Positions 1-6,524 are shown, counted from the stretch's first letter. The stretch: DNA of 7,700 bases from Candidatus Hodarchaeota archaeon (GCA_016839955.1 JAEOTI010000234.1:1-7700), one strand, 5' to 3'. Notes: generated by a model from the letters alone, not told the origin. Translations and numbers: made by a program.

Positions 1-96
1 AATATCTGTGAGCGAGGTTTAATCAATAAGTTTGTAAATTTTTCTAATGTAAACGAAGATCATCTTTTTATGGCTTTGCCAATGAAAAGTTATTAA
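1..96 (+). CDS. C-terminal end of an unidentified protein, cut by the window edge
   Basis: The first frame is open from base 1 for 31 codons and stops with TAA at 94-96; the other two plus frames stop within the first 21 bases. The residues (NICERGLINKF at the start, ending MALPMKSY) look like an ordinary protein tail with no recognisable motif. No start is visible because the gene would begin outside the window. A run of 31 open codons in AT-rich DNA can occur by chance, so the call is tentative. A weak hairpin with a T-tract lies about 130 bases downstream and could terminate this gene. Confidence 0.4.
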   Translation, partial: NICERGLINKFVNFSNVNEDHLFMALPMKSY

Positions 97-224
97 AGTA
101 GGGTTAATTTTCTATATCATATTAAAATTATATGTCAAATAATTATTTTAATTATTTCAATTAAATCAAAAAATTAATGAAGAAAATAGGCTTTTCTTTT
201 ACCCAATAGATATAACAATTCTAT

Positions 225-255
225 CCTTTTTTCTTCTCAAAAAAGGAATTTTTTT
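225..255 (+). terminator. weak possible rho-independent terminator
   Basis: CCTTTTTT (225-232) can pair with AAAAAAGG (239-246) across a six-base loop, and a run of seven T follows at 249-255. The stem has only two G-C pairs, so it is weak, and in such AT-rich DNA it may be chance. It would suit the plus-strand gene ending at 96. Confidence 0.25.
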
Positions 256-367
256 AGTATAGGCTTGTAAGTACATAATATATCGTAATTTTTTATTGAA
301 CTCATAATCTGTAGGTTTTTATTTCTAATCCGCCAAACCCTAGCTACCAAATCTAAATGAAAGTCCA

Positions 368-556
368 TTGTTTTTGCAAGTCTCTTTTTTGCAACTAATG
401 GATCAATTTGAATTCACCATGCTTTTAGATCATCAGTTCCTAAGAGAAGTTATCCATATGATACAGCAAGCAAGATTTTCTATAGCTGTATTGTCTTCGG
501 AGTATATCTGTCTGATGCAAAAATTATTAAACCCCAAATACTTTGCAATGACATGA
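368..556 (+). pseudogene. possible remnant of a phospholipase D-like protein
   Basis: A 62-codon frame with only a TTG start and no convincing ribosome binding site. Its middle (LDHQFLREVIHMIQQARFSI, then AVLS) resembles the segment at the start of PLD-like domains, where a helix carrying 'I..A..SI.V.S' opens the first strand. No HxKxxxxD motif follows in this or the other plus frames before about 830, so nothing functional is left if the resemblance is real. The resemblance is short and could be coincidence. The rest of 97-979 shows no gene I can support. Confidence 0.2.
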
Positions 557-979
557 GCATACTAACCAGTTTCTTGTTATTTTCAGAATAGAAGCATTTT
601 AAAAACTTTTATGCTGAGATAATAGCTTCCCGATTTTTTAAGTGGAGCTTTGAAGAAAGAAATTACAATCACCATAATAATAGCCATCTGAGATCAAGAT
701 ATGAATATGAGGGTTAAATTCAAGGAAACTGTTTAAATTCTATATGACAATAGTAGTTCTAGGAACAACACTTTCTTCATACATCACTGCTGGATAAAGT
801 TCCTTTAATATTTTCTATGTAAATCGGCTTAGATCAGAAAGGAGACTTTGGTCATAATGGAAATACTGGTGAAGAATTTTAGTATTCTGAGGGAAAAAAT
901 AACGGTAGGAAACATTTTATAGAGTCTAGGTTCAGTTGCTGGAGAGTGTAAAATAATAGCCATCAACTGCAACTCATTG
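557..979. other. gene-poor AT-rich stretch
   Basis: No frame of convincing length or composition was found on either strand. A 66-codon minus-strand frame (829-1029) lacks a good ribosome binding site and overlaps the end of the membrane-protein gene in another frame. I see no RNA gene, repeat array or clear terminator here. The stretch looks like decayed sequence. Confidence 0.5.
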
Positions 980-1699
980 CTATGTTTTCCCTCCATTATT
1001 AATCTCGTTCTTAGAAATAATTTCTTCACGAATGATTTTGCGAATCATAAAATATGAGATGGGTCGTAAGATATTGATCAATCCAAATAGAATAGTTATC
1101 ACAAAACCTAAAATAGCAAGTGGGATTGCCCATGAATTTTGCCTTTTTAATTCCTTAAAAGCCTCATACTTGAGACGGAGAATCTGATTTAACTCCATTA
1201 AGTTAAAAGATGCTTGCTCCTGATTGTTACTTTCAATGGCCTTACTTAGGTTGACCATAATTCTTCTTTGCTCAGACGGCAAACTAGAAAATGGCTCTTG
1301 TTCCTCTTCCTTTTTGATCAGAGTCATGATTTTTTCAAAAAACTGATCATTGTCCTTATTAGAGTCTTTCTTGATATTTATTAAGTAATCCTCAAGTGTA
1401 TTTTTAAAGCCATAAGCTAAAAGTAAGCCACTATATTTTCTATCAACAGAATTAAAGGCTATACGAATTATTGCTAGAAGGCCATTATCTTCTTTAGCCT
1501 CGCTAATAATTTTATCAGATACAGAAAAGAACTCCTTTTTAGCTTGTAATATTTTTTGTTCTTTTGAGTATTCTGAATAGAATGGCTCTAAATAAAGAAC
1601 GAAAATTGTAAGAACAATTACATAGATAACGACAGTGAGTGTTGTAAGCCACCTGCTTCTTAATAATTCAGTGACTTTGGTTACGATATTTTTAGACAC
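980..1699 (-). CDS. hypothetical protein with two membrane segments and a large helical central domain
   Basis: I do not recognise this 239-residue protein. A hydrophobic segment lies at about residues 17-38 and a second at about 188-211 (WAIPLAILGFVITILFGLI). About 150 charged, Glu/Lys-rich, mostly helical residues lie between them. Positive charges flank the N-terminus (LLRSRW) and follow the second segment (RPISYFMIRKIIR), so the positive-inside rule predicts both ends in the cytoplasm and the central domain outside. The start is chosen at GTG 1699: AAGGAG at 1707-1712 sits seven bases from it but only one base from the in-frame ATG at 1705, which would add two residues. It is a single gene with no close partner on the same strand; the decayed ComEA-like gene ends about 100 bases upstream. 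A sensor, secretion accessory or toxin-immunity role are all possible and none is supported. Confidence 0.75.
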   Translation of the reverse strand: MSKNIVTKVTELLRSRWLTTLTVVIYVIVLTIFVLYLEPFYSEYSKEQKILQAKKEFFSVSDKIISEAKEDNGLLAIIRIAFNSVDRKYSGLLLAYGFKNTLEDYLINIKKDSNKDNDQFFEKIMTLIKKEEEQEPFSSLPSEQRRIMVNLSKAIESNNQEQASFNLMELNQILRLKYEAFKELKRQNSWAIPLAILGFVITILFGLINILRPISYFMIRKIIREEIISKNEINNGGKT

Positions 1700-1706
1700 C
1701 TTCATT

Positions 1707-1712
1707 CTCCTT
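1707..1712 (-). promoter_or_regulatory. ribosome binding site that favours a GTG start
   Basis: The minus strand reads AAGGAG here. It lies one base before ATG 1705, too close for initiation, and seven bases before GTG 1699, which is ideal. This argues that the downstream membrane-protein gene starts at the GTG. Confidence 0.55.
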
Positions 1713-1803
1713 CATTTTAGTTATTAAACTTCAATAAAAATTTTTTTCTACCATGACTTTTATCAGCAACTCTATTATTAAGATTCGAATTGGTAAATAA
1801 TTC

Positions 1804-2096
1804 TTATTGCGCTTTAATATATGGCCTGATTACCTCCAGCGTAGCGGGTCCAATACCGTTTACTCTTACCATACCATCAACCCTTGTGAAAGGACCATTT
1901 GTATTTCGATCATTGACAATTGCTTGAGCTTTTGCGGGGTCGATTTGGGGGAGTGCGTCGAGTTAAGCAACTGTGGTTGGTTTATATTAAGAAATGTGGA
2001 TGCATCTCCCACAACCCGAAACACAACATAAGTGCCTGCCTCCAGCACCACGATACCATCCCATCCTATAACATAAACAGCTTTATTTTTCGTCAA
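1804..2096 (-). pseudogene. broken ComEA-type helix-hairpin-helix protein
   Basis: Read on the minus strand, the gene is split over two frames. The first (TTG 2096 onward) contains a beta-rich N-terminus (VYVIGWDGIVVLEAGTYVV) and ends in FLNIN, the typical opening of a ComEA-type domain (VNINTA). The second frame continues the domain: LDALPQIDPAKAQAIVNDR, then the hairpin RVNGIGPATLEVIRPYIKAQ and a TAA at 1804-1806. Two lesions separate the halves. One is a frame change within about 1971-1985. The other is an in-frame TAA at 1963-1965, where an intact copy would probably have Glu (TVA-stop-LDALP). ComEA-type domains bind DNA nonspecifically, but the N-terminal part is not a typical ComEA membrane anchor. 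The stretch looks richer in G+C than its neighbours, suggesting another origin. No function is expected to remain. Confidence 0.75.
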
Positions 2097-2192
2097 TAAA
2101 ATTTATAGCAGAATTGATAATGTAATCAAATATTTTTGATTTAGAATGAGTTTAATATTTGGAGTTAATGTCGTGAATTTATTAAATTTTCC

Positions 2193-2852
2193 TTACGAAA
2201 AGACATTTCTAAAAAAAGAAACATATCCAGTGTTAATAGTTGCGTATCTCCATAGTACTAGATCAACAACAGCAATCCTGTCACCAGTCATTTCTGATAT
2301 TAAACAACATAGCTCATAGGGATTAGAAAATTTCGTTACATTTGCAATTCTCATCAGATGCCTGTCAGGTTTGACGACATCTAGTCCTATGTTTTTAGCC
2401 AGATGGTAGCAAGTTATCGGGCCAATGAAATCAAATGTTTTCAAGAAATCAACACCTTGTGTATATATAAGATTCCGAATACGCTCAAAGCCGAGTTCAC
2501 TGACCTTCTTGCAAATAGACAATATCGCAGATATCTTGCGTGGATGATTAAAAATTACAAGAGCTTTTGCTTTACATAATTCTGCACTCTCTATTATAGA
2601 AATAGCATCTATCCAATGCATAAAGACAGAAGATATGTTTTGAAAGATTCTTCTGATCACTATTTCTTTCATGCCTGCACATAAAATCACCCAAGCCGAC
2701 TCTTGGAGAAACTCACTTTCAGTTAAAGACATTAGTTTCCTTGTATCCTGCCAATCAATTTCATGTCCGTAACCACTTGCAATTACAGCTTCCTTTGCTG
2801 TTAAATAGATCTCAACTAATTCACGAGTTTTCGAAGGTGAGTTCCTTTTCAT
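2193..2852 (-). CDS. cap11: OGG-like HhH-GPD DNA glycosylase of type IV CBASS
   Basis: A 219-residue protein with the helix-hairpin-helix/GPD fold of 8-oxoguanine and related DNA glycosylases. The N-terminal part carries GYGHEIDWQ (about 27-35). The hairpin lies at about 137-150 (FDFIGPIT), followed by KPDRH with the conserved aspartate at D163. In OGG1 the hairpin reads LPGVGTKVA with a catalytic lysine; the matching position here is I146, so a lyase reaction is not expected and a monofunctional glycosylase or base-binding role is more likely. The start lies three bases after the SLATT stop with a weak ribosome binding site, implying translational coupling. It is the last gene of the operon. 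An OGG-like gene next to QueC, TGT and CD-NTase genes is diagnostic of type IV CBASS; its molecular role is inference. The symbol follows the CBASS-associated protein numbering from memory. Confidence 0.85.
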   Translation of the reverse strand: MKRNSPSKTRELVEIYLTAKEAVIASGYGHEIDWQDTRKLMSLTESEFLQESAWVILCAGMKEIVIRRIFQNISSVFMHWIDAISIIESAELCKAKALVIFNHPRKISAILSICKKVSELGFERIRNLIYTQGVDFLKTFDFIGPITCYHLAKNIGLDVVKPDRHLMRIANVTKFSNPYELCCLISEMTGDRIAVVDLVLWRYATINTGYVSFFRNVFS

Positions 2853-2855
2853 ATC

Positions 2856-3470
2856 TCAAGAATTATTTTTCTTAGTATTAAATTTAAAACACTCCCAGAT
2901 AGCATGATAGGAATCTCTGAAAAAGAGAACAGGCAATAGAACTAATCTTGGGCAAGCAGGATATGAACTCTTTAGCTCACTTATAGAAACTTTTCTAAGG
3001 TATCGTGATTTCAATCTGATAAATCTATTGCTTGGAATGCTAACAGAATTTCTATCCGCTTCCCAATATGCCGTTGACAAGCTATCAAGGATCGATTCAG
3101 GCCAAGTACCCTCATCTGTTCGATGTCTTCTAAATTTCTCAAGAACATTTGACCAACGTTCTACAGCATCACGATGTTGTGCTGATTTACCACTCCAATC
3201 AAAAACCATCAGAACTATTGAAAATGCAAAAGCCATCACAGAAGATATACCTAATAAAGATCTACATACTTCAGGAGATAAACCAAGAGTTTCAAATAAT
3301 TGATTGGACGCAAATGTAGTGGCACAAAAAACTACTGAGCACAATAATAGGATAATTTTTGAAATCTTTGCTTTCAAAGAGTATTCGTCACGGAGCATTG
3401 CATGTATTTCCAAGGTTTGTCGAAGGACACGATATTGACGTTCAATTTCCTTTTTTGATAACGAATTCAT
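2856..3470 (-). CDS. SLATT-domain two-TM effector of CBASS
   Basis: A 204-residue protein with the SLATT layout: an N-terminal charged helix (1-33), two adjacent membrane segments at about 36-56 (IILLLCSVVFCATTFASN) and 70-91 (LLGISSVMAFAFSIVLMVF), and then a long cytoplasmic helical region beginning DWSGKSAQHRDAVERW. A short hydrophobic patch (LVLLPVLFF, about 176-184) near the C-terminus might dip into the membrane. SLATT proteins are predicted pore-forming effectors that respond to nucleotide second messengers and kill or arrest the infected cell. Here it directly follows the CD-NTase, its likely signal source, with two bases between stop and start and almost no ribosome binding site, so coupled translation is likely. 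No other candidate effector is present in the operon, apart from a possible effector role for the glycosylase. Confidence 0.88.
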   Translation of the reverse strand: MNSLSKKEIERQYRVLRQTLEIHAMLRDEYSLKAKISKIILLLCSVVFCATTFASNQLFETLGLSPEVCRSLLGISSVMAFAFSIVLMVFDWSGKSAQHRDAVERWSNVLEKFRRHRTDEGTWPESILDSLSTAYWEADRNSVSIPSNRFIRLKSRYLRKVSISELKSSYPACPRLVLLPVLFFRDSYHAIWECFKFNTKKNNS

Positions 3471-3472
3471 AT

Positions 3473-4396
3473 CTATTCTTTAAAAACCGCCTTCCATTGA
3501 GAAACAGATGTTGCAGACTCAAGTCTTCGTTTCATTGCAAGTAAAGCCTGTGAAATGTTTCTTCTTTTCAAACTGTTGGCCTTTCCTAGATAAACATCAA
3601 TGGTTCTAGCTTGCCCTGTTTTGTCTTGAATAGGACTCAGTACTCGATTAGACGCATGATCCAAAAGGTGGAGCAGAAGAGCTTTTGGGGTCTTAAGGCC
3701 TTTGTATTCTCTGACTGCGTCAACTGCCATAGCTTCAATATGATATCCATCTAGTTGCTTCTGTTTTGGAAAATCATGATTTATTGATTTAAATAGCTTA
3801 ATTGATGGTATAAGGTGTTGATTCATTTTGGCATTTGCTGCGGTAAGCTCTTGCTGGAAAACTTTTGGCTTTGTATCATTCCAGTTCCTACCATCAGCAG
3901 ATGCGATTGAAACAGTATTTCTTGAGCGAAGTGCAGGTAACAATTGAATTTCTGTACCATCTCGGTATTTGACAGTAACAGCAAGACGGCCCTTTGAAAT
4001 AATTTCTACTTCTTTACGCGGTAGGGTGTCTTTTAATGTTTTGCAAAAAACTTTTAGCATCTCTTTAGGAGATTTCCCCTTAAGATCTGATCGATCAAGG
4101 ATGACGAGGGCATCGACATCACTAATACCATCAACATCTGTATACTTTGCCACTGATCCACCAAATATAATTTTAACTATTTCTGTCTTATCACCTAAAA
4201 TATGTGATAATTCATCCAATTTGCTTTTAATAGCACCAGTGTCTCTATTATTATAGCTTGTCAAAAGTTCATTAAGCAGCGAGTTCACATCCCCCTCAAG
4301 TCTTTTGCACTCTTCTTCCCGTGCTTTGTCTATTTTTTGCTGCTCGGCTTCTGACCAAGGACGTAGATAACGGCTTCCGCCTCCTGCGCCACCCAT
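3473..4396 (-). CDS. CD-NTase (cGAS/DncV-like nucleotidyltransferase) of type IV CBASS
   Basis: A 307-residue enzyme that should make a cyclic or linear oligonucleotide alarm signal from NTPs in the cytoplasm. The polymerase-beta-like core shows FGGSVAKYT (78-86, with G80-S81) and DVDALVIL with metal-binding D93 and D95. The third-acid strand reads GTEIQLLPAL (147-156); a Gln (Q151) stands where OAS- and cGAS-type enzymes have Asp, which may be a subfamily feature. The C-terminal helical part includes LDGYHIEAMA (215-224) and SPIQDKTGQ (254-262). The N-terminus MGGAGGGSRYLRPW is Gly-rich and unusual; methionine removal would expose Gly2. AAGGAG overlaps the TGT-like stop codon six to seven bases before the start, a strong site that should give high expression. 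The product nucleotide cannot be read from sequence. Confidence 0.92.
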   Translation of the reverse strand: MGGAGGGSRYLRPWSEAEQQKIDKAREEECKRLEGDVNSLLNELLTSYNNRDTGAIKSKLDELSHILGDKTEIVKIIFGGSVAKYTDVDGISDVDALVILDRSDLKGKSPKEMLKVFCKTLKDTLPRKEVEIISKGRLAVTVKYRDGTEIQLLPALRSRNTVSIASADGRNWNDTKPKVFQQELTAANAKMNQHLIPSIKLFKSINHDFPKQKQLDGYHIEAMAVDAVREYKGLKTPKALLLHLLDHASNRVLSPIQDKTGQARTIDVYLGKANSLKRRNISQALLAMKRRLESATSVSQWKAVFKE

Positions 4397-4406
4397 ATAA
4401 TACTCC

Positions 4407-5483
4407 TTATATGTACTTAATATTTGTCTTCATTGTAACATATGCCTTTTGCAAATGATCCTTAATATGTCCATCAAACATATCAAAGCTTTTACCTTCA
4501 AAATCAACCCATTGTTGCAAGGAAATCGTAAGATTATCTAGAAATCTGAGATTTTCAAAGCCCACCATAGCCTTATTCAACTGATGTGAAGTTGTTATGC
4601 CAAGTTCCGGTTTCAATATAGCATAACACTCCTTATTTATCGCCACACCATTTTTATAAGCATAACGTAACCATGATACACCGTCGAAAATCTCAGCTCC
4701 AGCAAAAAAGAATAAGGGTGTCATAATTGGATCAAGACCACCCCAGATATGAATTGGGGCAGTTACCCCTGCTTCATTAAGCTCCTTCCTAAGGAATGCA
4801 ATTCTCTTTAGCTTGTCAGAGATATTTTTCCCAAGTTCTTTCTCAGTAATTCCAATAATGTCAAATCCTCTTAAGTTTGCGAATTCAGTATTAGACATTC
4901 TGGAGGGATCGACAATATTACTATTTTTTGTCCAAGGTTTTAGAATAAAATTACTCATACAGTTTGGGTATTTATTAAATAGTTCGCGAGCCAAACTTAT
5001 TTGGACATCTAGGGGTAAACCTTGAGTTTCATGATCAAAATTTGTAATAACAAGACTGAGATTGTTCCTATCCTTGATAATCTTATTAAGAAGCTTTTTG
5101 TACTCTTCTTTTCCGAAACCATCTTTTGGTTGGTAAACAAAAGTTTTGATATCAGTCGAATCAAAATCAGTAGTCAGTTCATATCCACCACTATCTATTA
5201 CTACAATCCGGGAGTTTACAAAATAGGAAGTTACATTTTTAACTGGCAAATTTGGAGCAAGGAAATGCTCAAAATATAAATCGTAAGCGCTTATCATAAT
5301 GTGCTGTATAGGATGTCTTGTAAATTCAGCTAAGGCATAGACTAGTTCGGAATAATCACGCTTTTTCTTACCCTTTCCAGTTGTGTAGAAACCGAAACCT
5401 TTGCTTGAGAAAGCAGGTATGAGCAAAGGAAGTTCTATTTCTCCAGCAATGGGGTGTGATAAAATTCTCCTACAGGCAAGCAT
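4407..5483 (-). CDS. cap10: TGT-like (tRNA-guanine transglycosylase family) protein of type IV CBASS
   Basis: A 358-residue TIM-barrel protein related to queuine tRNA-ribosyltransferase. Family landmarks are visible: DSGGYE at 97-102 (DSGGFQ in TGT), NFDH with D150 matching the substrate-recognition aspartate, GITEKELG at 211-218, IWGGLDPI at 246-253, and EIFDGVSWLRYAYKNG, where D267 aligns with the nucleophilic aspartate. The C-terminal CxCxxC...H zinc site of TGT is absent; only C286 lies in that region. The base-exchange active site therefore looks kept while the zinc-stabilised tRNA-recognition part is altered, so the substrate may not be tRNA. The start overlaps the end of the QueC-like gene by 14 bases, with AGGAAG seven bases upstream. 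DpdA (DNA deazaguanine insertion) is a relative, but no other Dpd genes are present. The symbol follows the CBASS numbering from memory. Confidence 0.85.
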   Translation of the reverse strand: MLACRRILSHPIAGEIELPLLIPAFSSKGFGFYTTGKGKKKRDYSELVYALAEFTRHPIQHIMISAYDLYFEHFLAPNLPVKNVTSYFVNSRIVVIDSGGYELTTDFDSTDIKTFVYQPKDGFGKEEYKKLLNKIIKDRNNLSLVITNFDHETQGLPLDVQISLARELFNKYPNCMSNFILKPWTKNSNIVDPSRMSNTEFANLRGFDIIGITEKELGKNISDKLKRIAFLRKELNEAGVTAPIHIWGGLDPIMTPLFFFAGAEIFDGVSWLRYAYKNGVAINKECYAILKPELGITTSHQLNKAMVGFENLRFLDNLTISLQQWVDFEGKSFDMFDGHIKDHLQKAYVTMKTNIKYI

Positions 5484-6027
5484 TTAACATCTTCCTATCT
5501 TTACAAGATAGACATACTCCACAGGGAGTGGGGCCACCACTTTCACAACTATAAGTTAATTCAATTGGAACACGTCTTTCTATACAGTAAGAGTAAATTT
5601 CCGATTTTGTGAAATCTATAAATGGTGCTGATAATTTGAGCTTGCCATTCTCATATAGGTCAATGATATTTTGCATTTTAGTTAGGAAATGTTTTGAACA
5701 ATCCTGATAAACTGTTCCCGCATGGATTCCAATTGCTATTATAGAAACAGTAATTGGACGTTCCATCAAGGCAGAGACTATCAAAAAACTGTTACGTCCG
5801 CAGATGAAACCGGTCGTTTTAGTAAGATGACCTTCCCACTTAGAGCAAAATAACGGTATTGAATAATAATTAGCAACAGCTTTGGCAGATTCTGCTTCAT
5901 TTTTAGCTGCCGGTTGTCCATAATCAATAAATAGGCCACATGGTGGTCTACCAAACTCAATATAGAAGTCAACACATGCTGCAGAATCTATACCTCCACT
6001 TAGCAGAATTAATACTTCAGGATCCAT
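5470..6027 (-). CDS. cap9: QueC-like (7-cyano-7-deazaguanine synthase family) enzyme of type IV CBASS
   Basis: A 185-residue PP-loop ATPase, shorter than housekeeping QueC (about 220-230). It shows the ATP-binding SGGIDS (10-15), IDYGQ (34-38), GRNSF (77-81), a YQDC segment (107-110) matching QueC YPDC, and four zinc-ligand cysteines (C161, C169, C172, C175, in ESGGPTPCGVCLSC). QueC converts carboxy-deazaguanine to preQ0 through adenylation and an amide. No QueD, QueE or FolE genes are here, so the carboxy-deazaguanine would come from the host's own pathway. In type IV CBASS, QueC-like proteins are reported, as I recall, to attach the deazaguanine to the CD-NTase N-terminus instead of making the free nitrile; the Gly-rich CD-NTase start two genes downstream fits that. 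First gene of the operon, with a weak ribosome binding site (AAAGAA). The symbol is from memory. Confidence 0.88.
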   Translation of the reverse strand: MDPEVLILLSGGIDSAACVDFYIEFGRPPCGLFIDYGQPAAKNEAESAKAVANYYSIPLFCSKWEGHLTKTTGFICGRNSFLIVSALMERPITVSIIAIGIHAGTVYQDCSKHFLTKMQNIIDLYENGKLKLSAPFIDFTKSEIYSYCIERRVPIELTYSCESGGPTPCGVCLSCKDRKMLNACL

Positions 6028-6064
6028 TTTATTTGGATTTCTTTAATATAATGTTTTACATTTG

Positions 6065-6092
6065 ATAATACCTTACCACAAAGAACTTCCAA
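6065..6092 (-). promoter_or_regulatory. secondary candidate promoter for the CBASS operon
   Basis: On the minus strand TTGGAA (6087-6092) and TATTAT (6065-6070) are 16 bases apart, matching the sigma-70 boxes at four and five of six positions. It would give a short leader (about 30 bases) before the QueC-like gene. Confidence 0.3.
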
Positions 6093-6122
6093 AAGTGAAG
6101 GTCAAGGCATTACAAGTTATTA

Positions 6123-6150
6123 AAAATACAAATGTGCTAAATCTTGTCAA
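6123..6150 (-). promoter_or_regulatory. best candidate sigma-70 promoter of the CBASS operon
   Basis: The minus strand has a perfect TTGACA -35 box (6145-6150), a 16-base spacer and TATTTT (6123-6128, four of six). Transcription would start near 6115, leaving a leader of about 90 bases before the QueC-like gene at 6027. No internal promoter is needed because the five genes touch. Confidence 0.45.
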
Positions 6151-6161
6151 ATATATAAGAT

Positions 6162-6271
6162 AGATCTAAAGAGATTTTGAAGTAGCTGAGTTGGGAGATA
6201 GGGGTGTAAAGAGCCTTCACATTGCGTATTGCAGATTTATCTTCCTTAGTCGAATGCTTCGCTTTAGATCT
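6162..6271. repeat. nested inverted repeats in the intergenic region
   Basis: A perfect 10-base inverted repeat (AGATCTAAAG at 6162-6171, CTTTAGATCT at 6262-6271) encloses two smaller hairpins: TGTAAAG/CTTCACA with one mismatch (6205-6221) and CGAA/TTCG (6251-6261). It lies just upstream of the best operon promoter. It could be a structured RNA, a cruciform or protein-binding region, or chance. No U-tract follows, so it is not a plain terminator. Confidence 0.4.
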
Positions 6272-6410
6272 CGGAATTTGGATTGTGTGAGAAATGTATT
6301 AAGTTTTTTAAACTGTGAGTAGTGAGCTATTCAAACTATTCAAGCTACAGCTGTCAATGACAAGCCCCTACCTCTTAATAAATCTATTCAGTCACTTTTT
6401 CTTTTTACAG

Positions 6411-6441
6411 GGACAATAGAATTATCCCTCACTCGTCTCAA
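6411..6441 (-). promoter_or_regulatory. candidate promoter with an overlapping inverted repeat
   Basis: On the minus strand TTGAGA (6436-6441), a 17-base spacer and TATTGT (6413-6418) form a sigma-70-like promoter pointing to the operon. An imperfect 19-base inverted repeat (GGGATAAT, three-base centre, ATTGTCCC; 6411-6429) overlaps the -10 box and could be a repressor site. The region 6100-6524 has no other gene I can support. Confidence 0.25.
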
Positions 6442-6524
6442 GTTGTGAAGTCAAAAAATGCTCTTCATGAAATAGGAGAATTATACCTTGATTTCACTTT
6501 TCATATGTGACCCCTTTTCTACTG

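Noticed and set aside
829..1029. 66-codon minus-strand frame
   Set aside because: No ribosome binding site or motif, and it overlaps the better-supported membrane-protein gene in another frame.
1807..2031. 74-codon plus-strand frame
   Set aside because: It is the antisense of the ComEA-like pseudogene, whose minus-strand domain match is much stronger.
2160..2192. Terminator after the last CBASS gene
   Set aside because: AATGTC and GACATT could pair across a long loop, but there is no compact stem and no T-tract on the minus strand.
3028..3303. 91-codon plus-strand frame inside the SLATT gene
   Set aside because: Antisense shadow of a gene with clear family features. The same applies to plus-strand frames at 3359-3544, 3969-4256, 4813-5025, 5022-5279 and 7195-7413.
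4407..6027. Queuosine biosynthesis or Dpd DNA-modification operon suggested by QueC and TGT homologues
   Set aside because: No QueD, QueE, QueF, FolE or other Dpd genes are present, the TGT-like protein lacks its zinc site, and both genes are tightly joined to a CD-NTase, SLATT and OGG-like gene.
6490..6516. Resemblance of CACTTTTCATATGTGACCCC to IS21-family end repeats
   Set aside because: Only one copy, no transposase nearby and no target duplication; too short to support.
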